Assembly: GCF_002160765.1 (NCBI RefSeq)
Contig: NZ_NFLF01000030.1
Span: forward strand, 1 to 33,060
Direction: 5' to 3'
Length of the DNA stretch: 33,060 bases
From: Lachnoclostridium sp. An138
GTDB lineage: Bacteria > Bacillota > Clostridia > Lachnospirales > Lachnospiraceae
In this document: in pieces, positions 14,547 to 21,171 of the stretch
Numbering within the stretch: position 1 is the stretch's first letter
Layout of the letters: every line of letters begins with the position of its first letter
Program-made: the position numbers and the translations under genes
The notes under the pieces: model-generated
What the model was told of the DNA's origin: nothing
What the model saw: only the letters and a program-made list of their open reading frames with translations
Database searches by the model: none

Positions 14547-14642
14547 ATGATAGTTGTAGGTATTTTACTATTTGTGATTGTGTGTGAGTTGGCGGCGATT
14601 CTGACAAAGATAGAGGAAAAAGAAAATGGAAAAGGCGATTAA
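14547..14642 (+). CDS. 31-aa single-pass membrane peptide
   Basis: ATG 14547 after AGGAGGGCAGT, stop TAA at 14640-14642. The first 20 residues are hydrophobic (MIVVGILLFVIVCELAAIL), followed by a charged tail (TKIEEKENGKGD). It overlaps the next gene by 17 bases. A strong ribosome site and clean topology support expression. Unknown role. Confidence 0.55.
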   Translation: MIVVGILLFVIVCELAAILTKIEEKENGKGD

Positions 14643-14925
14643 AACAATTCAGGTGAACAATGGGTATATTCAGCTTGACTTGTCAAAGCCGGAACGTATA
14701 AAGGCTTTTTCCAGGCGTATCCAGGTAGCAGGCAAAAGAGCTGAAAAAGATGGGAAAACGGATACGCTCCTGTTCCGTAAAAAGGCAGCAGATGCGATTG
14801 AGATGCTTTTTGGACAGGGAGCCTGCCGGAGAATTTTTGGAACAGATTTACCGGAGATGGAATGGATGGCAGAATTCCTTAAAAAACTAACCCCTCTGGT
14901 TAGAAAGTGGATGGAGGGGATGTGA
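14626..14925 (+). CDS. Tail-assembly-chaperone-like protein
   Basis: A 99-aa protein directly before the tape measure gene, whose ATG overlaps its stop (TGATG). Residues include IQLDLSKPERIKAFSRRIQV and a C-terminal helix with MEWMAEFLKKLTPLVRKW. Size, order and coupling match the small tail assembly chaperones (gpG-like) found before tape measure genes in siphophages. No programmed frameshift partner was found. The assignment rests mainly on position. Confidence 0.6.
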   Translation: MEKAIKTIQVNNGYIQLDLSKPERIKAFSRRIQVAGKRAEKDGKTDTLLFRKKAADAIEMLFGQGACRRIFGTDLPEMEWMAEFLKKLTPLVRKWMEGM

Positions 14926-17810
14926 TGGCTGACGGTACAGTATTGATTGATACCGAGATAGATACTGATGGGATGAAAGCTGGGGGCAGAGAAGTTGAAG
15001 CGGCCTGCCGCCGGATGGCTGTCTCTGTGAACGATATCGGGACAAAGGCTAAGATTGCTCTTGATAAGCAGGTGAATGCCTTTATTAAACTTAATCAGGA
15101 GTATGAAGCGCAGAAAAAGAAGGTCGATGAGCTGACACAGAAAGTTGAGGCTTATGGAGAACAGGAAGTTCCGACAGAGGAATATGCTGAAATCCAGAAG
15201 CAGATTTCACAGGCCGAACAGCAGATGATGAAACTCATTGATGCTCAGGATAGATTTATTGCTACAGGAGGAAAAGAGGATAGTAGTGCTTATAAGCGCC
15301 GCCAGTATGACATTGAAGAACTGGCAAACACCATTAAATATGCTGAGGCTGAGTTGAAAAAGTTAGAGGCGGCTGGCAAAGCATTTACTTCTGGAATGGA
15401 GACAAAGGAATATGCAGCAGATATGGAGCGATTAGTGGCGGCCAAAAAGCGGCTATCTGACATGAATAATCGGCTTGGCACGTCTTATTCCTCTATTAAG
15501 GCTCAATCGGCAGAATATGGGGCTAACGTCAATAAAATCATCTCAGACGTTACCAGAGGCACGCAATACACAGGATTTTTCCAAAGTGCTTTGAATGGAT
15601 TAAAAATGGCCGCACACGCGCCAATATCTATTTTTCAACAGCTTGGACAGACCCTGCGCAACCTGCCGATGAATGCGGTCAGAGCAAGCGTCAATGTTGC
15701 CAGAACAGCGTTTGTTAAATTTGGTACTGCGGTTAAAAGTGCTCTGTCAAATCTGGCACAGTTTACCGGAAAGAAAATTTTAGCAGGGCTGAAGAAAATC
15801 TCCAGTGGAATTTTCGGAATAAACAAAAGCGCGAATAAAACCAGTATGGGCCTTGGAGGAATGCTGAAAAACGGCCTGCTGATGGGACTGGCTTTCCGGG
15901 CATTCTCCGGAATCCTTACATCCGTTAAAGAAGGATTTCAAAATCTGGCGAAGTATTCCAGCACAACGAACAAGGGCCTTTCCATGCTGAAATCAAGCCT
16001 GACACAGCTTAAGAACTCCTTTGCGACAGCCTTTGCGCCAATACTGAATGTAATTGCTCCTATTCTGAGTAAATTTATCAATATGTTGTCTGCGGCGGCA
16101 ACGGCGGTCGGACGGCTTTTCGCGGCGCTTACCGGGCAGAAAACATTCACGAAGGCGGTGGCCGTACAAGAAGATTATGCGGCATCTCTGGAGGATTCAG
16201 CCAGTGGAGCAAAAGACGCAGAGAAGGCGATGGAAGGCTATCTGTCACCGCTGGATGAAATCAATAAACTGGAGACGAAAGACAATTCAGATTCAGGCGG
16301 ATATACAGACCCCTCACCGAGCGAAATGTTTGAGACAGTGGAGGTTGAACCACTCAGCTTCGATTCATGGGGCGAGGCTTTCAGCGCATTCCTGGATTAT
16401 CTGCTTCATACAGGCATCCCGGATCTGAGAAATGCCCTCTCTGGCATAGCGAAAACAGTTAATACATTCTCTGCCAACTTATACGAAATGTTCTCGTTCC
16501 CGGGCGTGGCAGATAAAGTGCGGCTGCTGGGGCAGGAGATTTCAAACGCATTTAATGATTTTGTAGACTGGATAGACTGGGAAATGATGGGAGCGGCGCT
16601 CGGCTCTGGGCTAAATCTGGCATTTCAGTTCCTTGTAAATCTTGTCTATACGTTTGACTGGCAGAATCTCGGCGCTTCTATAGCCACAATGCTCAATCGT
16701 GCTCTTTCAGAGGTTGACTGGCACGCATTCGGACAGCTCCTGTGGTCAAGATTCAAAATTGCTATTGAGACATTGGCGGGATTCCTGACTAATCTCGATA
16801 TGAGTCAGGTGGCAAATGCGCTGTCTCAATCGCTCATTGGTGTACTCGATTCTATAACAGGAACCTTGAATAGCGTTAATTGGAAGAAACTGGGTAATCA
16901 GATCGCAACGCTTATCGCAGAAATTGATTATTCGGGGATTGCAACGAGCTTGTTCCGGGGACTGGGAGCAGCGCTGGCATCATTAGCAGAGTTCTTATGG
17001 GGATTGATAGAACTGGCGTGGAACAGCGTCGTTACATGGTGGCGTAATACAGCCTTTAAAGACGGGCAGTTTACCATGCAGGGGCTGTTAGAGGGCATCC
17101 TGGAGATATTTAAAAATATCGGTTCATGGATTAAAACGCACATCTTCCAACCGTTCATTGACGGATTTAAATCTGCGTTTGGCGTCAATTCTCCTTCGAT
17201 AATTATGAGACAGATGGGAATTTATCTCATCGAGGGACTGTTTAATGGAGTGGAAAGCCTGAAGGAGAAGCTGATCAATGCGTTTGTCAATATCAAAGAC
17301 AGGATTGTAAGTGTCTGGGAAATGTTGAAGAGCAGGACAGAGGCTATCTGGAACGGCATCAAAAACTTTATACGGCCTGCGGTTAATGGAATCATTGGGT
17401 TTATCAATGGATTGATTGACGGCATCACGTCAGGTGTGAATACAGTGATTCGGGCATTGAACCGTATTCGTTTCAATGTGGATATTCCGCTTTTTGGAAA
17501 CTTTAAATTTGATGGATTTAATCTGTCAACGCTCTCTGCCCCGTCCATCCCGTACCTTGCATCCGGCGCAGTCATTCCGCCGAATGCGCCGTTTATGGCA
17601 GTATTGGGCGACCAGAGGAACGGAAATAACCTTGAAATGCCGGAAAGCCTTCTCAGGCGCATTATCCGGGAGGAATCCGGCAAAGGTGGCGGAAATGAGA
17701 CTATTAAGATCCCGGTTATATTGGACGGCAGACAAGTATTTGAGGCGGTTATCAATCGTGGGAAAAGAGCGCAGTCTGCCAATGGAAGAAATCCTTTTGA
17801 GCTGGCATAA
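14925..17810 (+). CDS. Phage tail tape measure protein
   Basis: A 961-aa protein. The ATG at 14925 follows GGAGGGGATGTG and overlaps the chaperone stop. N-terminal coiled coils (about 30-200, YEAQKKKVDELTQKVEAYG) are followed by an alanine/leucine-rich hydrophobic middle (about 300-410: MLKNGLLMGLAFRAFSGIL, then FAPILNVIAPILSKFINMLS). Repeated Trp-containing segments follow (VDWIDWEMMG, DWQNLGASIATML, DWHAFGQLL, NWKKLGNQIATLI). Near the C-terminus is FGVNSPSIIMRQMGIYLIEG, a motif common in Firmicute tape measure proteins. In phages this protein sets tail length and is ejected with DNA. Here it occurs without head, portal, tube or baseplate genes, which is unusual. Confidence 0.88.
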   Translation: MADGTVLIDTEIDTDGMKAGGREVEAACRRMAVSVNDIGTKAKIALDKQVNAFIKLNQEYEAQKKKVDELTQKVEAYGEQEVPTEEYAEIQKQISQAEQQMMKLIDAQDRFIATGGKEDSSAYKRRQYDIEELANTIKYAEAELKKLEAAGKAFTSGMETKEYAADMERLVAAKKRLSDMNNRLGTSYSSIKAQSAEYGANVNKIISDVTRGTQYTGFFQSALNGLKMAAHAPISIFQQLGQTLRNLPMNAVRASVNVARTAFVKFGTAVKSALSNLAQFTGKKILAGLKKISSGIFGINKSANKTSMGLGGMLKNGLLMGLAFRAFSGILTSVKEGFQNLAKYSSTTNKGLSMLKSSLTQLKNSFATAFAPILNVIAPILSKFINMLSAAATAVGRLFAALTGQKTFTKAVAVQEDYAASLEDSASGAKDAEKAMEGYLSPLDEINKLETKDNSDSGGYTDPSPSEMFETVEVEPLSFDSWGEAFSAFLDYLLHTGIPDLRNALSGIAKTVNTFSANLYEMFSFPGVADKVRLLGQEISNAFNDFVDWIDWEMMGAALGSGLNLAFQFLVNLVYTFDWQNLGASIATMLNRALSEVDWHAFGQLLWSRFKIAIETLAGFLTNLDMSQVANALSQSLIGVLDSITGTLNSVNWKKLGNQIATLIAEIDYSGIATSLFRGLGAALASLAEFLWGLIELAWNSVVTWWRNTAFKDGQFTMQGLLEGILEIFKNIGSWIKTHIFQPFIDGFKSAFGVNSPSIIMRQMGIYLIEGLFNGVESLKEKLINAFVNIKDRIVSVWEMLKSRTEAIWNGIKNFIRPAVNGIIGFINGLIDGITSGVNTVIRALNRIRFNVDIPLFGNFKFDGFNLSTLSAPSIPYLASGAVIPPNAPFMAVLGDQRNGNNLEMPESLLRRIIREESGKGGGNETIKIPVILDGRQVFEAVINRGKRAQSANGRNPFELA

Positions 17811-17833
17811 GAAATTTTGTTGGGAGGTAAATA

Positions 17834-18151
17834 ATGCGGACCAGATACCTAAAGCTGCTTGATTATGGCATTACTAAAGAGGAAGCAGATAGATTGATAG
17901 AGTTGGCAGGAGATCCGGATAACGCGGCCCTGGTAAAGTTGGCCGTGGATGAGAGCAATCCTGGCTTGTCTGATGCATTATTTACCTCTCTCACAATGGG
18001 GATAGGCTACAGAAGGATGATGAGGCAGGGGAGATATATTCCTGGGAAAGAAGATGATTTCTACGCTTATCGCCGCAGAGCTCTGTATATCTTTAAACTG
18101 TTGTTGAAAGGCCGGGAGACCGAGAACCAGGTGGCTGTTGCATCGCATTAG
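17834..18151 (+). CDS. Hypothetical 105-aa protein at the right end of the element
   Basis: ATG 17834 after TTGGGAGGTAAATA. Contains LLDYGITKEEADRLIELAGD, an HTH-like or small helical start, and a basic C-terminal part (YAYRRRALYIFKLLLKGRE). No named family. Last gene before the right attachment region, perhaps a terminal regulatory gene of the operon. Confidence 0.7.
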   Translation: MRTRYLKLLDYGITKEEADRLIELAGDPDNAALVKLAVDESNPGLSDALFTSLTMGIGYRRMMRQGRYIPGKEDDFYAYRRRALYIFKLLLKGRETENQVAVASH

Positions 18152-18184
18152 CCAGACAGATATAAACCGATTTCTGAAATAAAC

Positions 18185-18204
18185 GTTAGTCAAATGTTAG
18201 TCAA
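18185..18204. promoter_or_regulatory. Right-end integrase arm-type repeats
   Basis: GTTAGTCAA at 18185-18193 and 18196-18204, 11 bases apart and in the same orientation as the three left-end copies. They lie about 80-100 bases inside attR. Confidence 0.65.
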
Positions 18205-18209
18205 ATCAC

Positions 18210-18243
18210 GAAAATCCGCTTGCTCTCAGGCGGATTTTCTTTG
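18210..18243 (+). terminator. Terminator of the element's rightward operon
   Basis: GAAAATCCGC (18210-18219) pairs with GCGGATTTTC (18230-18239), followed by TTT. It lies 59 bases past the last gene and before attR, so it would insulate the host tRNA. Confidence 0.8.
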
Positions 18244-18255
18244 CCGTAAAATACA

Positions 18256-18281
18256 AAAAAGCCCCTGAAAATCAGGAGCTT
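18256..18281 (-). terminator. tRNA-Thr terminator carried by the element
   Basis: Reading leftward, CTCCTGATTTTCAGGGG is followed by CTTTTTTGT. It supplies transcription termination to the tRNA gene reconstituted by the element and mirrors the displaced host terminator at 3738-3769. Confidence 0.75.
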
Positions 18282-18285
18282 TCGC

Positions 18286-18330
18286 GAAAGCTGGAAAAGA
18301 GACTTGAACTCTCGACCCCTTCATTACGAG
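18286..18330. repeat. Right attachment site (attR) inside tRNA-Thr
   Basis: 45 bases identical to 3771-3815. Covers the tRNA 3' side from just beyond the discriminator position into the anticodon arm; outside the identity the two ends diverge at once. Confidence 0.9.
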
Positions 18331-18361
18331 TGAAGTGCTCTACCGACTGAGCTATTCCAGC
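18289..18361 (-). tRNA. tRNA-Thr (anticodon CGU)
   Basis: Reading leftward from 18361 the acceptor GCTGGAA pairs with TTCCAGC, the D arm is GCTC-AGTCGGTA-GAGC, the anticodon arm is CTTCA-CTCGTAA-TGAAG with CGT as anticodon, and the T arm is GAGAG-TTCAAGT-CTCTT. The discriminator is T, and CCA is not encoded. The gene's 3' part is supplied by the integrated element. Confidence 0.95.
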
Positions 18362-18382
18362 TTGCTTTCGTCAGCATTTGAT

Positions 18383-18411
18383 ATTATACTGGATAAAAAT
18401 GATTTTGTAAA
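18383..18411 (-). promoter_or_regulatory. Promoter of tRNA-Thr
   Basis: On the minus strand TTTACA (18411-18406), a 17-base spacer, and TATAAT (18388-18383), about 20 bases before the tRNA 5' end. It overlaps the ribosome-site region of the divergent amidase gene. Confidence 0.8.
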
Positions 18412-18423
18412 GAGGAAATTTCT

Positions 18424-19452
18424 ATGAATCTTAAATTTTTCCGTAGATTTTGCAGTAGATTATTCAGCAGCTGCCAGAAGAAAACAGCAAGGAAGACAGG
18501 AGAGAAAGCAGCGGAGAAATTCGCAGAGAAAGCGGCAGAGAAAGCCGGCATGAGATTTTATGTTCATCCTGCCGCAGCGGCTGCAGGAATTCTGGTTTTC
18601 TGTCTGCTGGCGGGGTGCCAGAGAGAGGAGAGCGGCAGTCTGTCTGTTTCCGCGCTGCCGGCGCAGCTGGGAGAGACGACGGAGAAGGAAATGAAAAGAC
18701 AGGAAGAACTGGAGGCGCAGATGGAAGAACAGGAAGAACAGGAAGAAATGGAAACGCAGGAGACGGCACAGACAGCAGACCAGGAGGAAGAAGAGATTGC
18801 AGATGTGGTTTCGCCTGCCGGTTATCTGGTAGCCATTGACGCCGGTCATCAGTCAAGAGGAAATTCAGAACAGGAGCCGGTGGGACCGGGAGCTTCTGAG
18901 ACGAAGGCAAAAGTGGCAGGAGGAACCGCCGGAGCAGCCAGCGGTCTGAAAGAATATGAGCTGACTCTGCAGGTGTCTCTGAAGCTGAAGGAAGAGCTTC
19001 TGAGCCGGGGGTATGAGGTTTTGATGATACGGGAGACGAATGATGTGGATATCAGCAACGCGGAACGTGCCCAGATGGCCAATGAAGCAGGCGCAGACGC
19101 TTTTCTTCGGATTCACGCAGACGGTTCGGAGGACAGTTCAGCCAGCGGAATCATGACGATCTGCCCTACGCCTGACAATCCATATACGCCGGGGATTTAT
19201 GAGAGCAGCCGCGCACTGTCAGACGCGGTCCTGGACGCCATGGTCAGTGCCACAGGAGCCAGAAAACGAAATGTCTGGGAGACGGATACCATGAGCGGTA
19301 TCAACTGGTGCCAGATTCCGGTGACGATTGTGGAGATGGGATTTATGACGAATCCGGAGGAAGACCTGCTGATGGCCTCGGAGGAATATCAGGAAAAGCT
19401 TGTGCAGGGAATGGCTGACGGCCTGGATGTTTATTTTGGAATCAGCAGATAA
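18424..19452 (+). CDS. N-acetylmuramoyl-L-alanine amidase (Amidase_3), lipoprotein-like
   Basis: A 342-aa zinc amidase that cleaves the bond between muramic acid and L-alanine in peptidoglycan. A basic, EKAAEK-repeat N-terminus (about 1-45) is followed by a hydrophobic stretch and a lipobox-like LLAG-Cys65, pointing to a membrane-anchored lipoprotein. The signal begins unusually late. A Glu/Gln-rich linker spans about 85-126. The Amidase_3 domain (about 133-340) keeps the ligands His142 (AIDAGH), Glu177 (LKEYEL), His231 (RIHADG) and catalytic Glu304 ([12 protein letters not shown]). The ATG follows AGAGGAAA. Resembles CwlD-type enzymes; the exact role (sporulation or cell separation) cannot be told. 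Confidence 0.9.
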   Translation: MNLKFFRRFCSRLFSSCQKKTARKTGEKAAEKFAEKAAEKAGMRFYVHPAAAAAGILVFCLLAGCQREESGSLSVSALPAQLGETTEKEMKRQEELEAQMEEQEEQEEMETQETAQTADQEEEEIADVVSPAGYLVAIDAGHQSRGNSEQEPVGPGASETKAKVAGGTAGAASGLKEYELTLQVSLKLKEELLSRGYEVLMIRETNDVDISNAERAQMANEAGADAFLRIHADGSEDSSASGIMTICPTPDNPYTPGIYESSRALSDAVLDAMVSATGARKRNVWETDTMSGINWCQIPVTIVEMGFMTNPEEDLLMASEEYQEKLVQGMADGLDVYFGISR

Positions 19453-19456
19453 AAAA

Positions 19457-19515
19457 GAACAGCGCCCGCAGGAATCCGGATATGATATCCAGACCTGCCG
19501 GCGCTGTTCTTCTGC
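19457..19515. terminator. Bidirectional terminator between convergent genes
   Basis: GAACAGCGCCCGCAGG (19457-19472) pairs with CCTGCCGGCGCTGTTC (19494-19509), flanked by A-run and TTCT. It separates the rightward amidase from the leftward hydrolase. Confidence 0.8.
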
Positions 19516-19580
19516 CAGAGGGATTTCAGCAGGCAGTTTGTTCCCTTTCCGGCAGTTTCATGGAAGTTTCATCAGCTTCA

Positions 19581-20105
19581 TCACTGCACCGAGATCTGGC
19601 ACATTTTCATGGCTTCCAGAGCGTTTTCGTGGCTTGCCGGAGTCACGCCTGCGCAGAGGGAGGCGGTGACGGTGATGGGAAGCTCCGGAAAGAACGCTTT
19701 CAGCAGCAGTGCATTGGAAATGACACAGATATCGGTGCAGACTCCGATAATCTCCACGGAATCCAGGCCTTCCGGGTAGTGCTCCGCAAGATAAGCGGGA
19801 AGTTCCTTACAGCCGAAGGTCAGCTTGTCAAAGACAGGAGCGTTTCTTTCCACCCGCAGCCTTTCCAGCTCCGGCGCCAGTTCCCAGCCGGTGGTTCCCC
19901 TGACGCAGTGGGGAACGGGCAGGTTCTTTCCTTCCTGAGTCTCCATATAGTTTTCAAAATGGGTATCCCGGGTAAAGATTACGTCACCGTCAAAATTTTC
20001 GGCTTTCTGAACGACGGCGGGAAGGATCTTTTCCGCCTCCTTTGTGCCGAGGGCTCCGTCGATAAAATCATTCTGCATATCAATCACAAGAAGAAGTTTT
20101 TTCAT
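19581..20105 (-). CDS. Isochorismatase-family hydrolase, nicotinamidase-like
   Basis: A 174-aa cysteine hydrolase. The catalytic triad is visible as Asp9 (LLVIDMQNDF), Lys94 (FDKLTFG) and Cys127 (GVCTDICV). His49 (DTHFENY) and His66 (PHCVRGT) match the metal-binding positions of nicotinamidases. It may convert nicotinamide to nicotinate for NAD salvage, although related family members act on other amides. ATG at 20105 after AAGGGAGACAGAGACC. Likely in the same direction and perhaps the same transcript as exonuclease III, 104 bases upstream. Confidence 0.88.
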   Translation of the reverse strand: MKKLLLVIDMQNDFIDGALGTKEAEKILPAVVQKAENFDGDVIFTRDTHFENYMETQEGKNLPVPHCVRGTTGWELAPELERLRVERNAPVFDKLTFGCKELPAYLAEHYPEGLDSVEIIGVCTDICVISNALLLKAFFPELPITVTASLCAGVTPASHENALEAMKMCQISVQ

Positions 20106-20209
20106 GGTCTCTGTCTCCCTTGCAGTTTTTTTAGAGCAGCGTCATTTCAGGGTAATGCTGCCATTTCAGGATAAGGCTGTTTGTGGGCTGGTTTAGGGCT
20201 GTTTTTGGA

Positions 20210-20962
20210 CTATTTCAGATCAAGTTCTACCGGACAGTGGTCTGAGCCAAAGATTTCTGTATGGATTTTTGCGTCTTCCAGACGGTCCCGCAGACGTTCA
20301 GAGACCAGAAAATAGTCGATGCGCCAGCCAGCGTTCTTCTCTCTGGCTTTAAAACGGTAAGACCACCAGGAATAGATTCCTTCCGTGTCCGGATAAAAAT
20401 AGCGGAAGGTGTCGATAAAGCCGGATTCCAGCACATGGGTCATTTTAGCGCGCTCTTCGTCAGTGAAACCTGCGTTCTTCCGGTTGGTCTTGGGATTTTT
20501 CAGGTCAATTTCCTGATGAGCCACATTCAGATCGCCGCACCAGATAACAGGTTTTTGTTCGTCCAGCTTCTGGATGTAGGCGAGAAAATCATCTTCCCAC
20601 TTCATCCGGTAGTCCAGACGCTTCAGTCCATCCTGCGAATTCGGCGTATACACAGTGATAAAATAAAAATCGGGGTATTCCAGCGTAATTACGCGGCCTT
20701 CATGGTCGTGTTCTTCGATTCCGATTCCATAGGAGACGGACAGAGGCTCTTCCTTTGTAAAAATGGCTGTGCCGCTGTATCCCTTCTTTTCCGCGTAATT
20801 CCAGTACTGATGATAGCCGGGCAGATCCAGTGCAATCTGCCCTTCCTGAAGCTTGGTCTCCTGCAGACAGAAAATGTCTGCGTCAAGCTTCTGAAAGTCT
20901 TCCATAAAATTTTTACCCATGCAGGCCCGCAGGCCATTTACATTCCATGAAATAAGTTTCAT
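20210..20962 (-). CDS. xth: Exodeoxyribonuclease III (AP endonuclease)
   Basis: A 250-aa enzyme of the ExoIII/APE1 family that cuts DNA at abasic sites and degrades 3' ends in base excision repair. Motifs in order: [22 protein letters not shown] (metal-binding Glu), [41 protein letters not shown] (given here across motif and loop), and [10 protein letters not shown] with the catalytic Asp-His. Length is usual. The ATG at 20962 follows GGAGGATATT; the open frame to 21100 is outside the conserved protein. It is divergent from argS across about 200 bases. Confidence 0.95.
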   Translation of the reverse strand: MKLISWNVNGLRACMGKNFMEDFQKLDADIFCLQETKLQEGQIALDLPGYHQYWNYAEKKGYSGTAIFTKEEPLSVSYGIGIEEHDHEGRVITLEYPDFYFITVYTPNSQDGLKRLDYRMKWEDDFLAYIQKLDEQKPVIWCGDLNVAHQEIDLKNPKTNRKNAGFTDEERAKMTHVLESGFIDTFRYFYPDTEGIYSWWSYRFKAREKNAGWRIDYFLVSERLRDRLEDAKIHTEIFGSDHCPVELDLK

Positions 20963-21083
20963 AATATCCTCCCTGCAGCCGCCGGAATATCCTGCCTGCC
21001 CCCGCCGGCAATTCGGAAGCAGCGCCGAACTGCCGATACCAGAGTAAGCGGCAGCGCGCGGGACAGATGGAGTGAACAGCGGC

Positions 21084-21112
21084 TTGATCTTTGCTTGCAT
21101 TTTACATATAAT
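21084..21112 (+). promoter_or_regulatory. Promoter of argS
   Basis: TTGATC (21084-21089), 17-base spacer, TATAAT (21107-21112), about 60 bases before the argS ATG. No T-box leader is present in so short a space. Confidence 0.75.
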
Positions 21113-21171
21113 AAGTGTATTATAATAAGTCCGTGCCGGAAAGTAAAGGCTTAGAAGAGGAGAATAGAATT

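Larger units (their letters stand above)
3771..18330. mobile_element. Integrated satellite-like phage element in tRNA-Thr
   Basis: A perfect 45-bp direct repeat (3771-3815 and 18286-18330) bounds about 14.5 kb. The right copy is the 3' part of an intact tRNA-Thr gene. Contents: tyrosine integrase next to the left end, XRE repressor with divergent Cro-like gene, excisionase-like protein, RepA-type ATPase with adjacent iteron-like repeats, many small genes, a terminase-small-like HTH protein, a tail-chaperone-like protein and a tape measure protein. No major capsid, portal, large terminase, protease, holin or endolysin gene is visible. Size, gene order and attachment site resemble phage-inducible chromosomal islands. 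The satellite interpretation is inference; a decayed prophage is the main alternative. Confidence 0.85.

Noticed and set aside
3771-18330. A complete prophage
   Set aside because: No large terminase, portal, major capsid, head-tail, tube, holin or endolysin gene can be found in any frame.
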